Positions 11,229 through 22,205 of a stretch of 64,000 nt of DNA are shown one piece after another. The first letter of the stretch is position 1; every line of letters begins with the position of its first letter. The DNA comes from Elephas maximus indicus (lineage: Eukaryota > Chordata > Mammalia > Proboscidea > Elephantidae): positions 110,604,823 to 110,668,822 of the forward strand of contig NC_064822.1 in assembly GCF_024166365.1 (NCBI RefSeq), given 5' to 3'. Position numbers and translations under genes: made by a program. The notes under the pieces are model-generated. The model searched no databases. It was given only the letters and a program-made list of their open reading frames with translations, and was not told where the DNA came from.

Positions 11229-11963
11229 CGGGTCTGTCAGTTTGTTGTACTGTGGAGGCTTGTGTGTTGCTGTGATGCTGGAAGCTATGCCACTGATATT
11301 CAAATACCAACAGGGTTTCCCATGGCAGACAAGTTTCATTTGAGCTCCCTGACTAGGAAGAAGGACTCATCAGTGTAGTTCTGAAAAGAATTATCCAGAA
11401 AACCTTATGAATAGCTGTGGAACATTATCTGCTACTGTGCCTGAAGATGAGCCCCTGACACTGGAAGGCAGTTAAAAGATGACTGAGGAAAGCAGCCTCC
11501 TCAAAGTAGAGTCAAGCTTCACGACGTGAATGGAGTCAAGCTTTTGGGACCTTCATTTGCTGATGAGGCATAACTCAAAATGAGAAGAAAGAGCTGCAAA
11601 TATCCATTAATAACTGGAACATGGAATGTATGAAGCATGAACCTTGGGAAATTGGAAATCATCAAAAATGAAATGGAACATAGAAAGATCAATATCCTAG
11701 GTGTCAGTGAGTTGAAATGGATTGCCATTTTGAATTAGATAATCATATGGTATACTATGCCACGAATGACACCTTGAAGAGGAATGGCATTGCATTTATC
11801 ATCAAAAAGAACACCGCAAGACCTATCTTGAAGTGCAACACTGTCAGTGATTGGGTAGTATCCATATGCATACGGGGAAGACAAGTTAATACTATTATTC
11901 AAATTTACGCACCAACCACTAAGGCTGAAGATGAAGAAATTGAAGATTTTTAACAGCTCCTGC
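11229..11963 (+). mobile_element. RTE/BovB-clade LINE, 5' UTR and endonuclease part, inverted
   Basis: Plus-strand 5' region starting 'ctgtcagtttgttgtactg'. It continues into the APE-type endonuclease (TGTWNV-like, KINILGVSELKW, IIQIYAPTTKAEDEEIEDF). It sits in opposite orientation to the adjoining RT part, as expected for a 5' inversion, and the same arrangement occurs in unit 3. Confidence 0.8.
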
Positions 11964-12170
11964 AGTCTGAAATTAGTTTATTAAGACATTTTAAAATCAT
12001 TAATGAGTGTTGAAGTTTATCACATGAGTGTCTTCACCTATTGGGAATGTTATGTTTTTCTTCTTTAATCCACTAATATGATGAATGATACTAATTTTCC
12101 ACTGTTAGGACATTTTTGCACTCCTGTGATGAATCCAACTTGATTATGAGATATTATCTTTGTATACACT
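11964..12170 (-). mobile_element. Old L1 fragment, minus strand (segment 2)
   Basis: Continuation of the old L1 after the RTE insertion ('agtttattaagacattttaa' and onward). Shared with 30839-31041 and 53735-53935. Confidence 0.65.
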
Positions 12171-12382
12171 GTTGTTGTTGTTGTTAGGTGCCATCAAGTC
12201 AGTTCCCACTTATAGCAAGATATATACAATATGTACAACAGAATGAAACACTGCCCAGTCCTGCACCATCCTCATAATCATTGCTGTGCTTGATCCAATT
12301 GTTGCAGCCCCTGTGTCAATCCATCTCGTTGAAGGTCTTCCTCTTTTTCACTGGCCTTCTACTTTATCAAGCATGATATCCT
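12171..12382 (-). mobile_element. RTE 3' fragment nested in old L1, unit 2
   Basis: About 212 bp of inverted RTE 3' end, (gttgtt)n then 'aggtgccatcaagtcagttc'. It is flanked by an imperfect duplication of about 8-9 bp (gtatacact / gttatacact). It is absent at the same site of unit 4. Confidence 0.8.
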
Positions 12383-12510
12383 GTTATACACTATGATATA
12401 CTATTTTTTAAAATTTGGTGAATATTTGTGTATCTATATTAATGACCTATATGGACTATAATTTTTCTTTCTTGTACAATTGTTGCTAATTTATATTTCT
12501 TGGAAAATCA
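12383..12510 (-). mobile_element. Old L1 fragment, minus strand (segment 3)
   Basis: Final part of the old L1, 'gtgaatatttgtgtatctat' and 'ttcttgtacaattgttgcta' segments, decayed. Confidence 0.55.
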
Positions 12511-14285
12511 CATAAGTGACAGAAAATGGGTTATATTCATGAAAATTCAAGAATGTGTCAAGTCTGGGAAGTTTTCTAGACCCAACGGTCTGCAACAAGT
12601 TGAGTTATTCCCTCCAAAGTGGAAGAAAAATTCCTGGACTGTTCATCTTCTTACTATGAAGAGGTAGATGTTTCCCTGCATTTTGGAGCCAACATATAAT
12701 ACTTTTCAGTGTGCATGCAACCATGGAGCACCTGTGGGTCCTTAAAATGACAGTGTTCTTCAGCTGGTTCAGCTTTTTCAGGAAAAGAAGTGTTGCTACT
12801 TTGAACTCATGAATAAGAATATCTAGTGATGCTTTGAGTCTTTATGGACTACCAGATGTTCTATGGAAACTATTGCAAACTCTGATTGGAAAATCACAGC
12901 ACTGGCTTCCGAGGTTTGGAGAAAAGCAAATTTTCTGCAAGTTATCTTTTGATCAAAAGCTCCTAACTTGTGCCCTGACCGGAAACGATAATCTTTACTA
13001 TGGATACAAATGACTGTATTAAGGTGAACAGATGGTATATAACCCTGCATCCATACACTTGGTTTTGACAGAATTGTTATTAAGAGTAAATGGTATATAT
13101 AATAACTGGCTGAAGTTTTATGAGCAATGATTTATATTTCCAGTGCATTTTTCCTTCAGCCTATACCTATGACCACATGGAACATTCTGTATTCAGAATT
13201 TCTGAGGAAAAAATTAAATCGAGCCCAGTTTATAGAGCTGCAGCATTGAATATGGGCACCAGCTGGAAATGGACGGTATAGCTTACTATTCCAACTTAAG
13301 GGTGTTTCCTGAAGGACACTGGGTAAGGAAAATATCCTTAATGGGCTTAATTCCAAGCTGTATATCTTGTTCAATTTGCCTGGAAGTATGACAGAGATGT
13401 TTTACCTGCAATGATTTATGAGCAGCGGTTAATGATTTAACTAGATAGCCAGGAACTTGTAAAGCAACAAGATTGGAGGATTATTGACAGGGTGATTTCT
13501 TTATGGATGAACCTAAGTGGTTAGAAAAATGGGGATTATTAGTTTCTCATATGAATGCTTAGAAAATTATATCAGGTATTGAAAAGATTCTCAATAGTCT
13601 GGTGAAGGCAATGGACAATTATCTTCCAGTCTCTTTCCCATACACTTCACCTCTCATTTAATTAAATCATCAATTGAATAACTAGCAGCCTGCTATCAGG
13701 TTTCAGGCTAATCTCATTGGAACTTTTCCATGAGGGAGGAAAAGCTGCTTGCCCAGACACTGCTTTCAATAAACAGTTACTGCTTTCTCTGTACTAATTG
13801 CTTCAGTTAATGCTGCCTGATGTGGACTAAATGAATGTTTTAATCACCATCATGCTGTATTACCCTATTGCATTGTAGCAAGGCACTCATTTTACAAGAA
13901 CAGGAAGGCAGTGGACTCATACCTGTGAAATTTGATAGAATGCTCATGTAACTAGTTGGAGAGAATCAGATAAGCTATTGGAGTGATATAATCACTTACT
14001 GAAGAATCAATTCTTGGACCAAGTGTTGATGTCAACATTTTGAAAAGTTGGGTCACTATCTTCCTCATGTGATCTGTGCTCTGCTTTAGGATCCTACATA
14101 AGAGATAATTTCTCCTGTAACCAGACTGCAAGTCCAAGCGGTAGGGGTAAAATTGCAAATGTCACTTTAAAATCTATTAAGCTCCTTGCAGATTTTTAAT
14201 TTTTTTCCTGCCCATATTACTTTGTACTCTGATAAGTTAGAGTTCTTATCATTCAAAGAGGAAAAGTTTTACAAAGGGACAATTT
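12511..14285. other. Unrecognised block conserved in units 2, 3 and 4
   Basis: About 1.75 kb, also at 31381-33146 and 54086-55829, with no repeat or gene I can name. Short open stretches recur (for example around 31533-31781 and 31988-32308 in unit 3), but every copy has stops and frame changes at different places. It may be an old processed pseudogene, a decayed repeat, or noncoding flank of the ancestral receptor. Confidence 0.5.
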
Positions 14286-16164
14286 CTAAAAGAAGCTACA
14301 AATTGAGACTCTTCTAGACATTAGTGGGATTCTTCTTTTCATTGAACAAACAGGTAAAATGGGTGCTTTGTATTCATTTAGGTGAGAGATTCTGATTAGC
14401 CAAAAAAAAAAAAAAAAAAAAGCAAGTGTTAATAAGGAGGCAGGGAGGAGCATAGCAGTAACCTAGGGAATTTTCCAGATGCCTTCTAATACTGTCATGT
14501 CTGATAGTAAATCTTAACGAACAACTAGAACACTTCATCAGAGGCAAGAACACAAAGCTCAGATCCTCAGCAAAGAATGTTTGAGTCACCCTACTAGGTG
14601 CATTTCAAGACATTAAGATTATTGCTGAGACCAAATGAATAGAAAATTTATTCTGAAGTACAATATTTCATATCTATTTCTTTTGCCAACTAAAACTTTG
14701 CCCTAATAATATAGTGAAAATGTTTCTTTTTCAGTGAAGAAATCATAATTGAATGATCCCTTCGATCCTCCCAAGAGATCCACACAAGAAATCCATAAAA
14801 CTGTTTGTATGCACATTGAATTCTGCTAGACCCTACTTAATATAGAGTGTCTCTGGTCCTCATGGAGCCTAGGTCTAGATGTCTTAATAACTGACTTAAA
14901 CTTCTGTCTCTCCCGGAGGGACTATCTCTCAGAAGATGAGGGAAACCTCAAAGCTGCAATTATTTGACAATGTTGCACTGCTATGCCCAATCAAAGCCAT
15001 TATGGATAACTGCTGCAGATATTTTGGCAGACTATCAGGGATTACTGATGGCGCAGTGCCTCTGCTTTCTTACATATCCATGGCAATCTTTGCTCCTTCT
15101 TTGAAAGTTTATAAGCATCCACGAATGGAGAAGGGAGACTATCTTGTGGATTGATTCCTCAGGTTCACTTTCCATGACTATGGAATATAATTTCTGGAAT
15201 TATTTCAGTCTGGCAGAGCATCATTTGGAAAATTCACTTCGTCTCTCTTTTAAAGTGACCTATCACATTTTTCATGGAACAAACTACTAAAGGAAAGGAC
15301 AGTAATTTAAATAGAGCAATGAGAAAAATAAATTCCAGTCCTACATGGGAGGAATCTAAAACTGGGATAATGACCATGTATTTGGCAATTTTTTGTAGGG
15401 GTTCATTTTATCTCAAAGTGTTGATTTTCAGCACTTGGAGTTGTGGCATAGTCTTTAATTAACTTTATGTTAAAACAATAACAAGGGGGAAACATTGGAA
15501 TTCTTCGCTTTTAATTGGATCTGACAAATTACCAGAGGATACAAGGTAAAAGTAACTTTTAAAACACGTGAGTTTTTGACAAACAGTAGGTCATAAACGG
15601 ACTACCTGTTTCCTGGCTGCTGTAGGAAGTGTAGTCTTTCCAGTGCGTAAATGTTTTCAGTCATAAACCTATTAAAGTTCGATTGGTTTGTTAGGAGTAA
15701 ATCTTAAAATAATCTATTTTTGCTCCTAGGTAAGGTTAGTAAATAAAATGTCTTCTTAAAAATAGCATTTCATGACCACTACAGGCTGTGTTTTCACTGC
15801 CTAACTACCTCACAACCCTCCAGATGCTAAGTATCACCTAATTAAATTTTTGTTTCTTTACAAAAAATTATTTCCATATTTAATTTTTAGTGGGGATGGT
15901 AAATATTTTATTTTCAACATTAGTATATTATTGGATAACATTGACAAAAAATGTCATTTTTCTCTGCCATCTTCTCCCTTAGGCAAAATATTGTACTTGT
16001 TTCAGTTTTTTCTTTTTAAGCTTAGAACAGGTTCTTTGATTCATTCCTTCAACTTCAAATGGTTAACCCAAAAATGCCTTTATATATTATTAATATAAAC
16101 CTCATTAGCACCAATTATTTTGATATGAATTGTGATATTGAGAAGGTAAGGTATAATAAAAAAC

Positions 16165-16400
16165 AAAAGAATAACTCAGATTTGTTGAGTACTTACTCTG
16201 CCAAAAATGATGCGACATGATTTACGTACATTATCTCATTTTATATCCCCAGAAACCTTGAAGGGTTATATTATTTTTATCCCCATGTTATATATGAGGA
16301 TGACGTAGACAGCATAAGTAACTTGTCCAAAGTCCCTGTCAGAAAGTGAGAGAAGTAAATTGAAGCTTAGGTCTGTTTACACTGAACCCTGTACTAACCA
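16165..16400 (-). repeat. MIR SINE, unit 2, minus strand
   Basis: Unit 2 copy of the inverted MIR at 1826, with the same landmarks. Confidence 0.7.
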
Positions 16401-16761
16401 TGGAACTATCACAGAGCCTTCAGGTTTTTCTTTGAATCTTCATGCTCAGTAATCATTCCACTTTTACCTATATAAAAAATATATATTGATTAATTACCTT
16501 TTGTCAGACAGAGAACATTATGCTGATGCTGACAATATACAGAAACCAAACTGAATTTTGATCTTAAGGAAATTGTTCTGTAGGGAGGTAGAAAGTTATA
16601 TGGAAATGCTCTGATGATGGCTATAATTTGGAAGCATGATGTAAACAAAGATGTTTTGGTGCAGATTGGAGAATTAGGTAGTGTATTTTGAAGATGTGCA
16701 ACTTTCGCTTACCTCTAAAGTAAGTCAGGTAAGGACACTGGAAGCACCCCCTTATCAAAAG

Positions 16762-17018
16762 GTGGTATAGTATAGTGATTAAGAGCTGAATGCTGGAGCT
16801 TTCCTGGCCTCAAATCCTGGTTCTGACATTAGTAGTTGAAGTTCAATAGTCTTCTTCATACCTTTGTGCCTTAGTTTCCTCATCTGTACACTAGAGAGTA
16901 TTCTAGGACCTATCTCATATTATTGTTGTATAGATTCTGTAAGTTACTAAGAAAATCACTTAGAAAAGGGTCTGTTATGTAATAAATATTGCATAAATGT
17001 TTGGTATTATAATTATCA
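16762..17018 (+). repeat. MIR SINE, unit 2, plus strand
   Basis: Unit 2 copy of the MIR at 2415. Confidence 0.8.
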
Positions 17019-17780
17019 CTGAGAGAAAATTATGCATATAAAGGACTGAGGCAAAAGAAAGAGTAGGCCATATTGTTAATATAAGGAGTTCAAAGTCTAA
17101 CTGAACTATGTGGTGAATGAATTAATGATGTCCATGAAAGGTATATTGAAGATAAACAAATATGCACTCATGGATTTCCATGTATGTCCTCTAGCTAGAC
17201 TGTGTGTTGTCTTCTCCAAGTACTATGAGCCTTGGGCTCAGGAAATGCAGAAAATTTTTGTTTATGCTAGGCTTTGTGAGTCCATCTAGAAGAGAAATCC
17301 TGGTAAGGGCAGGAAAATTATTTTTGTGTTTTGATGTGCACAACTTTTCTCCTAGAGGGTATATAACTTTCATCAGAATCAAGAGTGCCTGTGACCCACA
17401 GAAAGTAATTGCATCTGCCAGGAGGTTTTTTGATTCCGTCACATTCTTTATATTCATTGGTACTCAATTATTCCTCCCTTAGACTAATGAATACCCTATA
17501 TCTCCAAACTGTGACTATATAAATTGTTTACAAAATGTCAGTTATTTGTGCTCACTTTCAACAACTGTTTCATGATGTTGAAATTATCGTGTAAATCAGG
17601 GGTGGAAAATACATAGAGAAGTGCTACTTGTAAATGTGAAATGCATTGCGGTGGAAAGACATGGCACTAGAACAGAGACAAGTTAATCCCACCAATTGCT
17701 GGAATTAGGAAATGAAACTAACCTTTGAATTCATCACCAGGTGAAACTGACTTCCATTTACATCACAGTATCTCTGGTTT

Positions 17781-17957
17781 TGGAAACCCTGGTGGCGTAG
17801 TGGTTAAGTGCTATGGCTGCTAACCAAAAGGTCAGCAGTTCCAATCGGCCAGGCGCTCCTTGGAAACTCTATGGGGGCAGTTCTACTCTGTCCTATAGGG
17901 TTGCTATGCGTCGGAATCGACTCGACGGCGCTAGGTTTGGTTTTTTTTTTTTTTTTA
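17781..17957 (+). mobile_element. AfroSINE inserted upstream of OR copy 2
   Basis: Near-complete AfroSINE ('ggaaaccctggtggcgtag' head, 'gtcggaatcgactcgacggc' box, poly-T-rich tail). It is bounded by a perfect 11-bp duplication, atctctggttt (17770-17780 and 17958-17968). The uninterrupted site is visible in units 1 and 3, so insertion followed the split of unit 2. It supplies an ATG (17813) in frame with the receptor. Confidence 0.95.
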
Positions 17958-18063
17958 ATCTCTGGTTTAAGGCTAAAATTAATAATGATCACAAAGTAGC
18001 TTTAAATTCTAACACTAAAGAATTAAGCATAACACTAGGATCAAATCAAAGCATTCCTTTGTT

Positions 18064-18088
18064 TATTTTGCCTTGTCCCTCTCAGGAG
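18064..18088 (+). promoter_or_regulatory. 3' splice acceptor before OR copy 2 coding exon (caggag variant)
   Basis: This has the same position and pyrimidine tract as in the other copies, but the tandem acceptor reads caggag. The first AG (CAG) keeps consensus; the second (GAG) is a poor acceptor. Copy 2 would be expected to use the upstream AG, adding 3 nt to the 5' UTR. Confidence 0.55.
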
Positions 18089-18097
18089 GTCTCTGCC

Positions 18098-19039
18098 ATG
18101 GGTGACAGGGAAACAAGAAATCATTCAGAAGTGACTGATTTCATTCTTGTTGGCTTCGGAGTCGGCGCAGAGCTGCATATTCTCCTCTTCCTCCTATTTC
18201 TGCTTGTATATGCCATGATACTTCTAGGGAACCTTGGGATGATGACCATTATCATGACTGATCCCCGGCTGAACACACCAATGTATTTCTTCCTAGGCAA
18301 CCTCTCCTTCATTGATCTCTTCTATTCCTCTGTGATTGCGCCCAAGGCTATGATCAACTTCTGGTCTGAGAGCAAGTCCATCTCCTTTGCAGGGTGTGTG
18401 ACTCAGTTCTTTCTCTTTGCCCTCTTCATTGTGACTGAGGGATTTCTCCTGGCAGCCATGGCTTATGACCGCTTCATTGCCATTTGCAATCCACTCCTCT
18501 ACTCTGTTCAGATGTCAACAGGTCTGTGTACTCAGTTGGTGGCTGGTTCCTATTTCTGTGGCTGCATCAGTTCAGTTCTTCAGACCAGCATGACATTCAC
18601 CTTATCCTTTTGTGCTTCTCGGGCTGTTGACCATTTCTACTGTGATATTCGCCCACTTCATAGAATTTCATGTTCTGATCTTTTTATCTATAAAATGGTG
18701 GCTTTTTCTTTATCTGCCATCATCATCTTGCCTACTGTCATAGTTATTATAGTTTCTTACATGTATATTTTGTCTACAGTTCTTAAGATACGCTCCACTG
18801 AGGGACGTAAGAAAGCCTTCTCCACTTGTAGCTCCCACCTGGGAGTCGTGAGTGTGCTGTATGGTGCTGTCTTTTTTATGTATCTGACTCCTGACAGATT
18901 TCCTGAGCTGAGTAAAGTGGCCTCCTTATGTTACACCCTAGTCACCCCCATGTTGAATCCTTTGATTTACTCTCTGAGAAACAAAGATGTCAAAGAAGCT
19001 GTAAAAAATATTCTAGAGACAAAAAGTACCATCCTTTGA
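18098..19039 (+). CDS. OR9K2: OR9K2-like olfactory receptor, copy 2
   Basis: This intact 313-residue odorant receptor has all the diagnostic OR motifs: NHS glycosylation site at 8-10, TPMYFFLGNLS (60-70), MAYDRFIAIC with Arg125 (121-130), SY at 220-221, KAFSTCSSHL (239-248) and PMLNPLIYSLRN (284-294). The start at 18098 keeps the GCCATGG context shared by all four copies. The open frame runs upstream to an ATG at 17813, but that ATG lies inside an AfroSINE inserted 140 bp upstream, so the 408-residue reading is probably an artefact. Copy-specific changes are I184, H188, M200, a SLSA block in TM5 (204-207, against STGT in copies 1 and 3), V214 and a C-terminal ETKSTIL. The acceptor before the exon reads caggag rather than cagcag. 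The 3' flank carries an ERVL fossil starting 465 bp after the stop codon. Confidence 0.95.
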   Translation: MGDRETRNHSEVTDFILVGFGVGAELHILLFLLFLLVYAMILLGNLGMMTIIMTDPRLNTPMYFFLGNLSFIDLFYSSVIAPKAMINFWSESKSISFAGCVTQFFLFALFIVTEGFLLAAMAYDRFIAICNPLLYSVQMSTGLCTQLVAGSYFCGCISSVLQTSMTFTLSFCASRAVDHFYCDIRPLHRISCSDLFIYKMVAFSLSAIIILPTVIVIIVSYMYILSTVLKIRSTEGRKKAFSTCSSHLGVVSVLYGAVFFMYLTPDRFPELSKVASLCYTLVTPMLNPLIYSLRNKDVKEAVKNILETKSTIL

Positions 19040-19503
19040 TTATCATTTGTGTTCTATCAATTTCATTGTGCATTTTATTAATATATTTGTGTTTCTTAAT
19101 TAAAGAAATTCTAAGGAGCTTTTTGCATGTAATATAATCCTCCCTTATATTACCTAATTTTTTTTTTTTTCCTGATGTGGTTTTAGTACTGACAGTCCTG
19201 GATGTTGTAGATGTAGAAGAATTTTTAAGAGTAATGCCCCCACTGATCTTTGATAATATTTTATTTCAGAGAATTCATATCTATTGATTCTCATGGCATA
19301 CTGCTGAAGGATGCAGTTGAACAATATTTTATCTGGTGTTAGTTTTTGAAATTCTCTCTCTCGCCTATACATGATACTGGATAATTGACAATGATGCCCA
19401 ACTTATTTTTTTTTTTATAAAATACACATTTTTCCAATTTTATAACTGGTTTCTTTAGCATGTTAAATGGTTTTCACCTTCAAGCAAGTATTTTATATGT
19501 GGT
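19040..19503 (+). other. 3' flank of OR copy 2, proximal part
   Basis: Homologous to the flank after copy 1. It carries ATTAAA at 19099 and ends with gtggt, the target duplication of the ERVL fossil. Confidence 0.6.
19099..19104 (+). other. Candidate polyadenylation signal ATTAAA, OR copy 2
   Basis: Equivalent of the motif after copy 1, about 60 bp after the stop codon. Confidence 0.3.
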
Positions 19504-19978
19504 TGTGATGGTTAAGATTGTGCGTCAACTTGGCTGGGCCATGATTTTCAGTGTTTATATGTGATCACTCCCATGATTGAATCTGTTGTGAGTAGTCAGT
19601 CAGTTCAAAGGGACTTTCTTGGGGGTGTTGCTTGCATCCAAATATAAGCAGATGTTCTTTGCTCACTCTGGATCCTGCACTGCCTTCTGTTCCTCTGACC
19701 TCCAGCTCTTGGGGACTTGAGCTATAAGCTTATCTGCAGATTTTGAAATTCGATGAGCTTTACAGCCTGAGAGCAGAAGCCCTGCTGTTTGACCTGCCAT
19801 TTTTGGGTTCACGAGACCCTGCGGCTATGTGAATTGAGAGAAGCCTCTGTCCTGATACATGGGCTTGGGCTGTTTCAGCCTTTACAACTGTGTGAGCCAT
19901 ATCCTTGACATAAATCTCTCTCTCTATGTATTTATACGCTTTACTGGTTTTGCTTCTCTAGAGATCCCACCTAAGACA
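19504..19978 (+). repeat. 5' LTR of ERVL fossil
   Basis: 475-bp LTR, TG...CA ends, direct repeat of 22206-22685. Confidence 0.85.
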
Positions 19979-22205
19979 TTTGGTACTGAGAGTGGTTCTA
20001 GAGAAACAAAATTGTAAGAATGAGCTTTCTAAATTGGTTCTCAAGTCTGGTTAGACTTAAGGATGTTGATGACTCTGCTTCCAGCAGTGAAGAGGGCACT
20101 GCTAATTCATGGCGTGAGGTAGTGATACAATTATGCAAAATATCACCACCAGTAAATCAGGTATTGGTGAAAGGCGAGGCTCTGGGTGAACACATGTGTG
20201 ATATCTTTCTACAGTTATGTCAGAATGAGAAGTATATGGAAGCTGGTTGGTTGGTCCTACTTTCACTAGAAAAACTGGTGAAAGAGAGATGTGCTCAGGG
20301 CTTCAGAATCAAAGCTCAAGTGCCACATAAATGACCTTAAGGCTTCCACTTGTGCTTTGAAAAAAAGCCTTACTTCTTGTAGTAACAGAGCTGAAATTGT
20401 TGAAAACCAAACCCAGAGCCTTCTTGTAAAAGTGGCTGAATTACAAGGCCAGCTCAACTGCCTACCTAGAGAGGTGTCTGAAGTTAAACTAAGGCATTGA
20501 TTGGAAAGAGATGGGATCCTGAAATGTGGGATGGGGACATATGGGCAGATAATCAGGAAGCTGGAGATACTGAGCCCCTAAATTCTGTTGTATCACTCCT
20601 GCCAGCAGAACCACTCCCATCTGAAGAGATTATTTCATGCTTGCCTGCTAAACCACCTTGCCCAGAAAAATCATTAGTCCCTCCACTCCCATTCAATGAG
20701 ATTAGTCCTACCCTAGCTGCCTCTAAAGAGCCCTTGCCTGAGTCATTGCCTGGGGCATCACCTGAGGCAGATGCTACACAAGACAATGCTGAAGGTTCTC
20801 AAAACAATTCCACACTACTGATTTTGGCTTCTAGACCTATAACTAGACTTAACTCCTAGCGAGCCCCAAAAGGTGAAGTACAAAGTGTGACCCAGGAGGA
20901 GGTATGCCACACTCCAAAAGAACGGACTGAATTTTCTGATATGTACAAACAGAAATCTGGGGAATATGTGTGGGAATGGCTATTAAGGGTGTGGGATAAT
21001 GGTGCGAGGAACATAAAGATGGATCAGTCTGGGTTTATTGATATGGGTCCACTAAACACAGATTCTTCATTCAGTGTTTCAGCTTGAGGAATTATTTGGT
21101 TGGATTGCTGAAGCAGGGATTTTAAGGTGGCCAACACTAAATCAAGTTGAAGTGCCAGACCTGCCTTGGTTTACTGTAGAAGAAGGTATCCAAAGGCTTA
21201 GGAAAATAGGCATGCTAGAGTGGATTTATCAGGTTAGACCCACACCTGGAGTCCCCAGAGGACACACCTTTTACCACAACTGTGAGGAACGAATTTGCGA
21301 AGGGAGCTGCAGCATCCTCGAAGTCTGCTGTGATTGCTATTTTATGTATTTCAGATTTGACAGTGGGAACTGCCCTAACTGAATTAAGGCACCGAATTCA
21401 TTGGTGCTGATTGGACCCCGTGGTGGTAGGTGCACTCAGTCAACAAAGACAAGGTGGGCGTGGTTACAGTAATGGACCGCGGAGTCAAAACAGTAATAAG
21501 AATAGCATGACTCGTATGAACTTATGGCATTGGCTACTTAGTCGTAGTGTCCCTCGGAGTGACACAGATAGGAAATCTGTTAAATATTTACTTGATCTGT
21601 ACAAATGGATGAATTATAGTTCAGCTATAACTATAATTATAATAACTGTACAAATATATAATATATAATAACTGTACAAATGGATCAGTATTACATAATG
21701 GAAGTAAAGAAGAGTATGTCTGGAATGCAGGTGATAACTTAGCATGTCTCTTAGTACTAGCATGCCCTGTGATTATAGTCAACGGAAAACTACAGCAACC
21801 TAATTCCAACATGATTACTAATGACTCAGACCCTTCAGGAATGAAGGTTTGGGTCACCCCACCAGGCAAAGGACCACAAACAACTGAGGTGCTTGCTGAG
21901 GGGAAAGGGAATACGGACTGGGTAAGTGGAAGAAGGTAGTTCTAAATAGCAGTTACTGCCATGTGACAAGTTGGAGAAATGAGGACTAATTGTTATGAGT
22001 ATTTCTGCTTTGCATATGTACATAAAATATTTTTGTTTTCTTCACTTATAAAATATAAGATATAAACAGGTCTAGTGCATTTTTGGTTGTACACATTTTA
22101 GTTGTGTCATGCTAGGGGCAAGTATAACTTTATAATTGTCTTTATTCAGAGATTATATATGGTTTAAGGAGATGTATACTTGTGGCAAGTTGTCAAGTGG
22201 TAGAC
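19979..22205 (+). pseudogene. ERVL gag-derived internal region (fossil)
   Basis: About 2.2 kb with ERVL gag-like protein segments, including an acidic/proline-rich stretch and a capsid-like stretch. Broken; no pol or env seen. Confidence 0.7.

Larger units (their letters stand above)
14286..18097 (+). other. Conserved upstream block of OR copy 2
   Basis: Shared with 1-3595, 33147-36888 and 55830-59526. It contains two MIRs and an A-run at 14401-14420. It also has an open frame of 72 codons at 14936-15154 preceded by pyrimidine-rich sequence, and a conserved AT-rich element with 'cctatataaaa' and 'tgattaatta' at 16467-16496. A noncoding first exon and promoter probably lie here but cannot be placed. 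Confidence 0.5.

Noticed and set aside
20020-21382. Run of open frames that could be taken for a host gene
   Set aside because: They lie between two matching LTRs with a target duplication and resemble ERVL gag; treated as a fossil.
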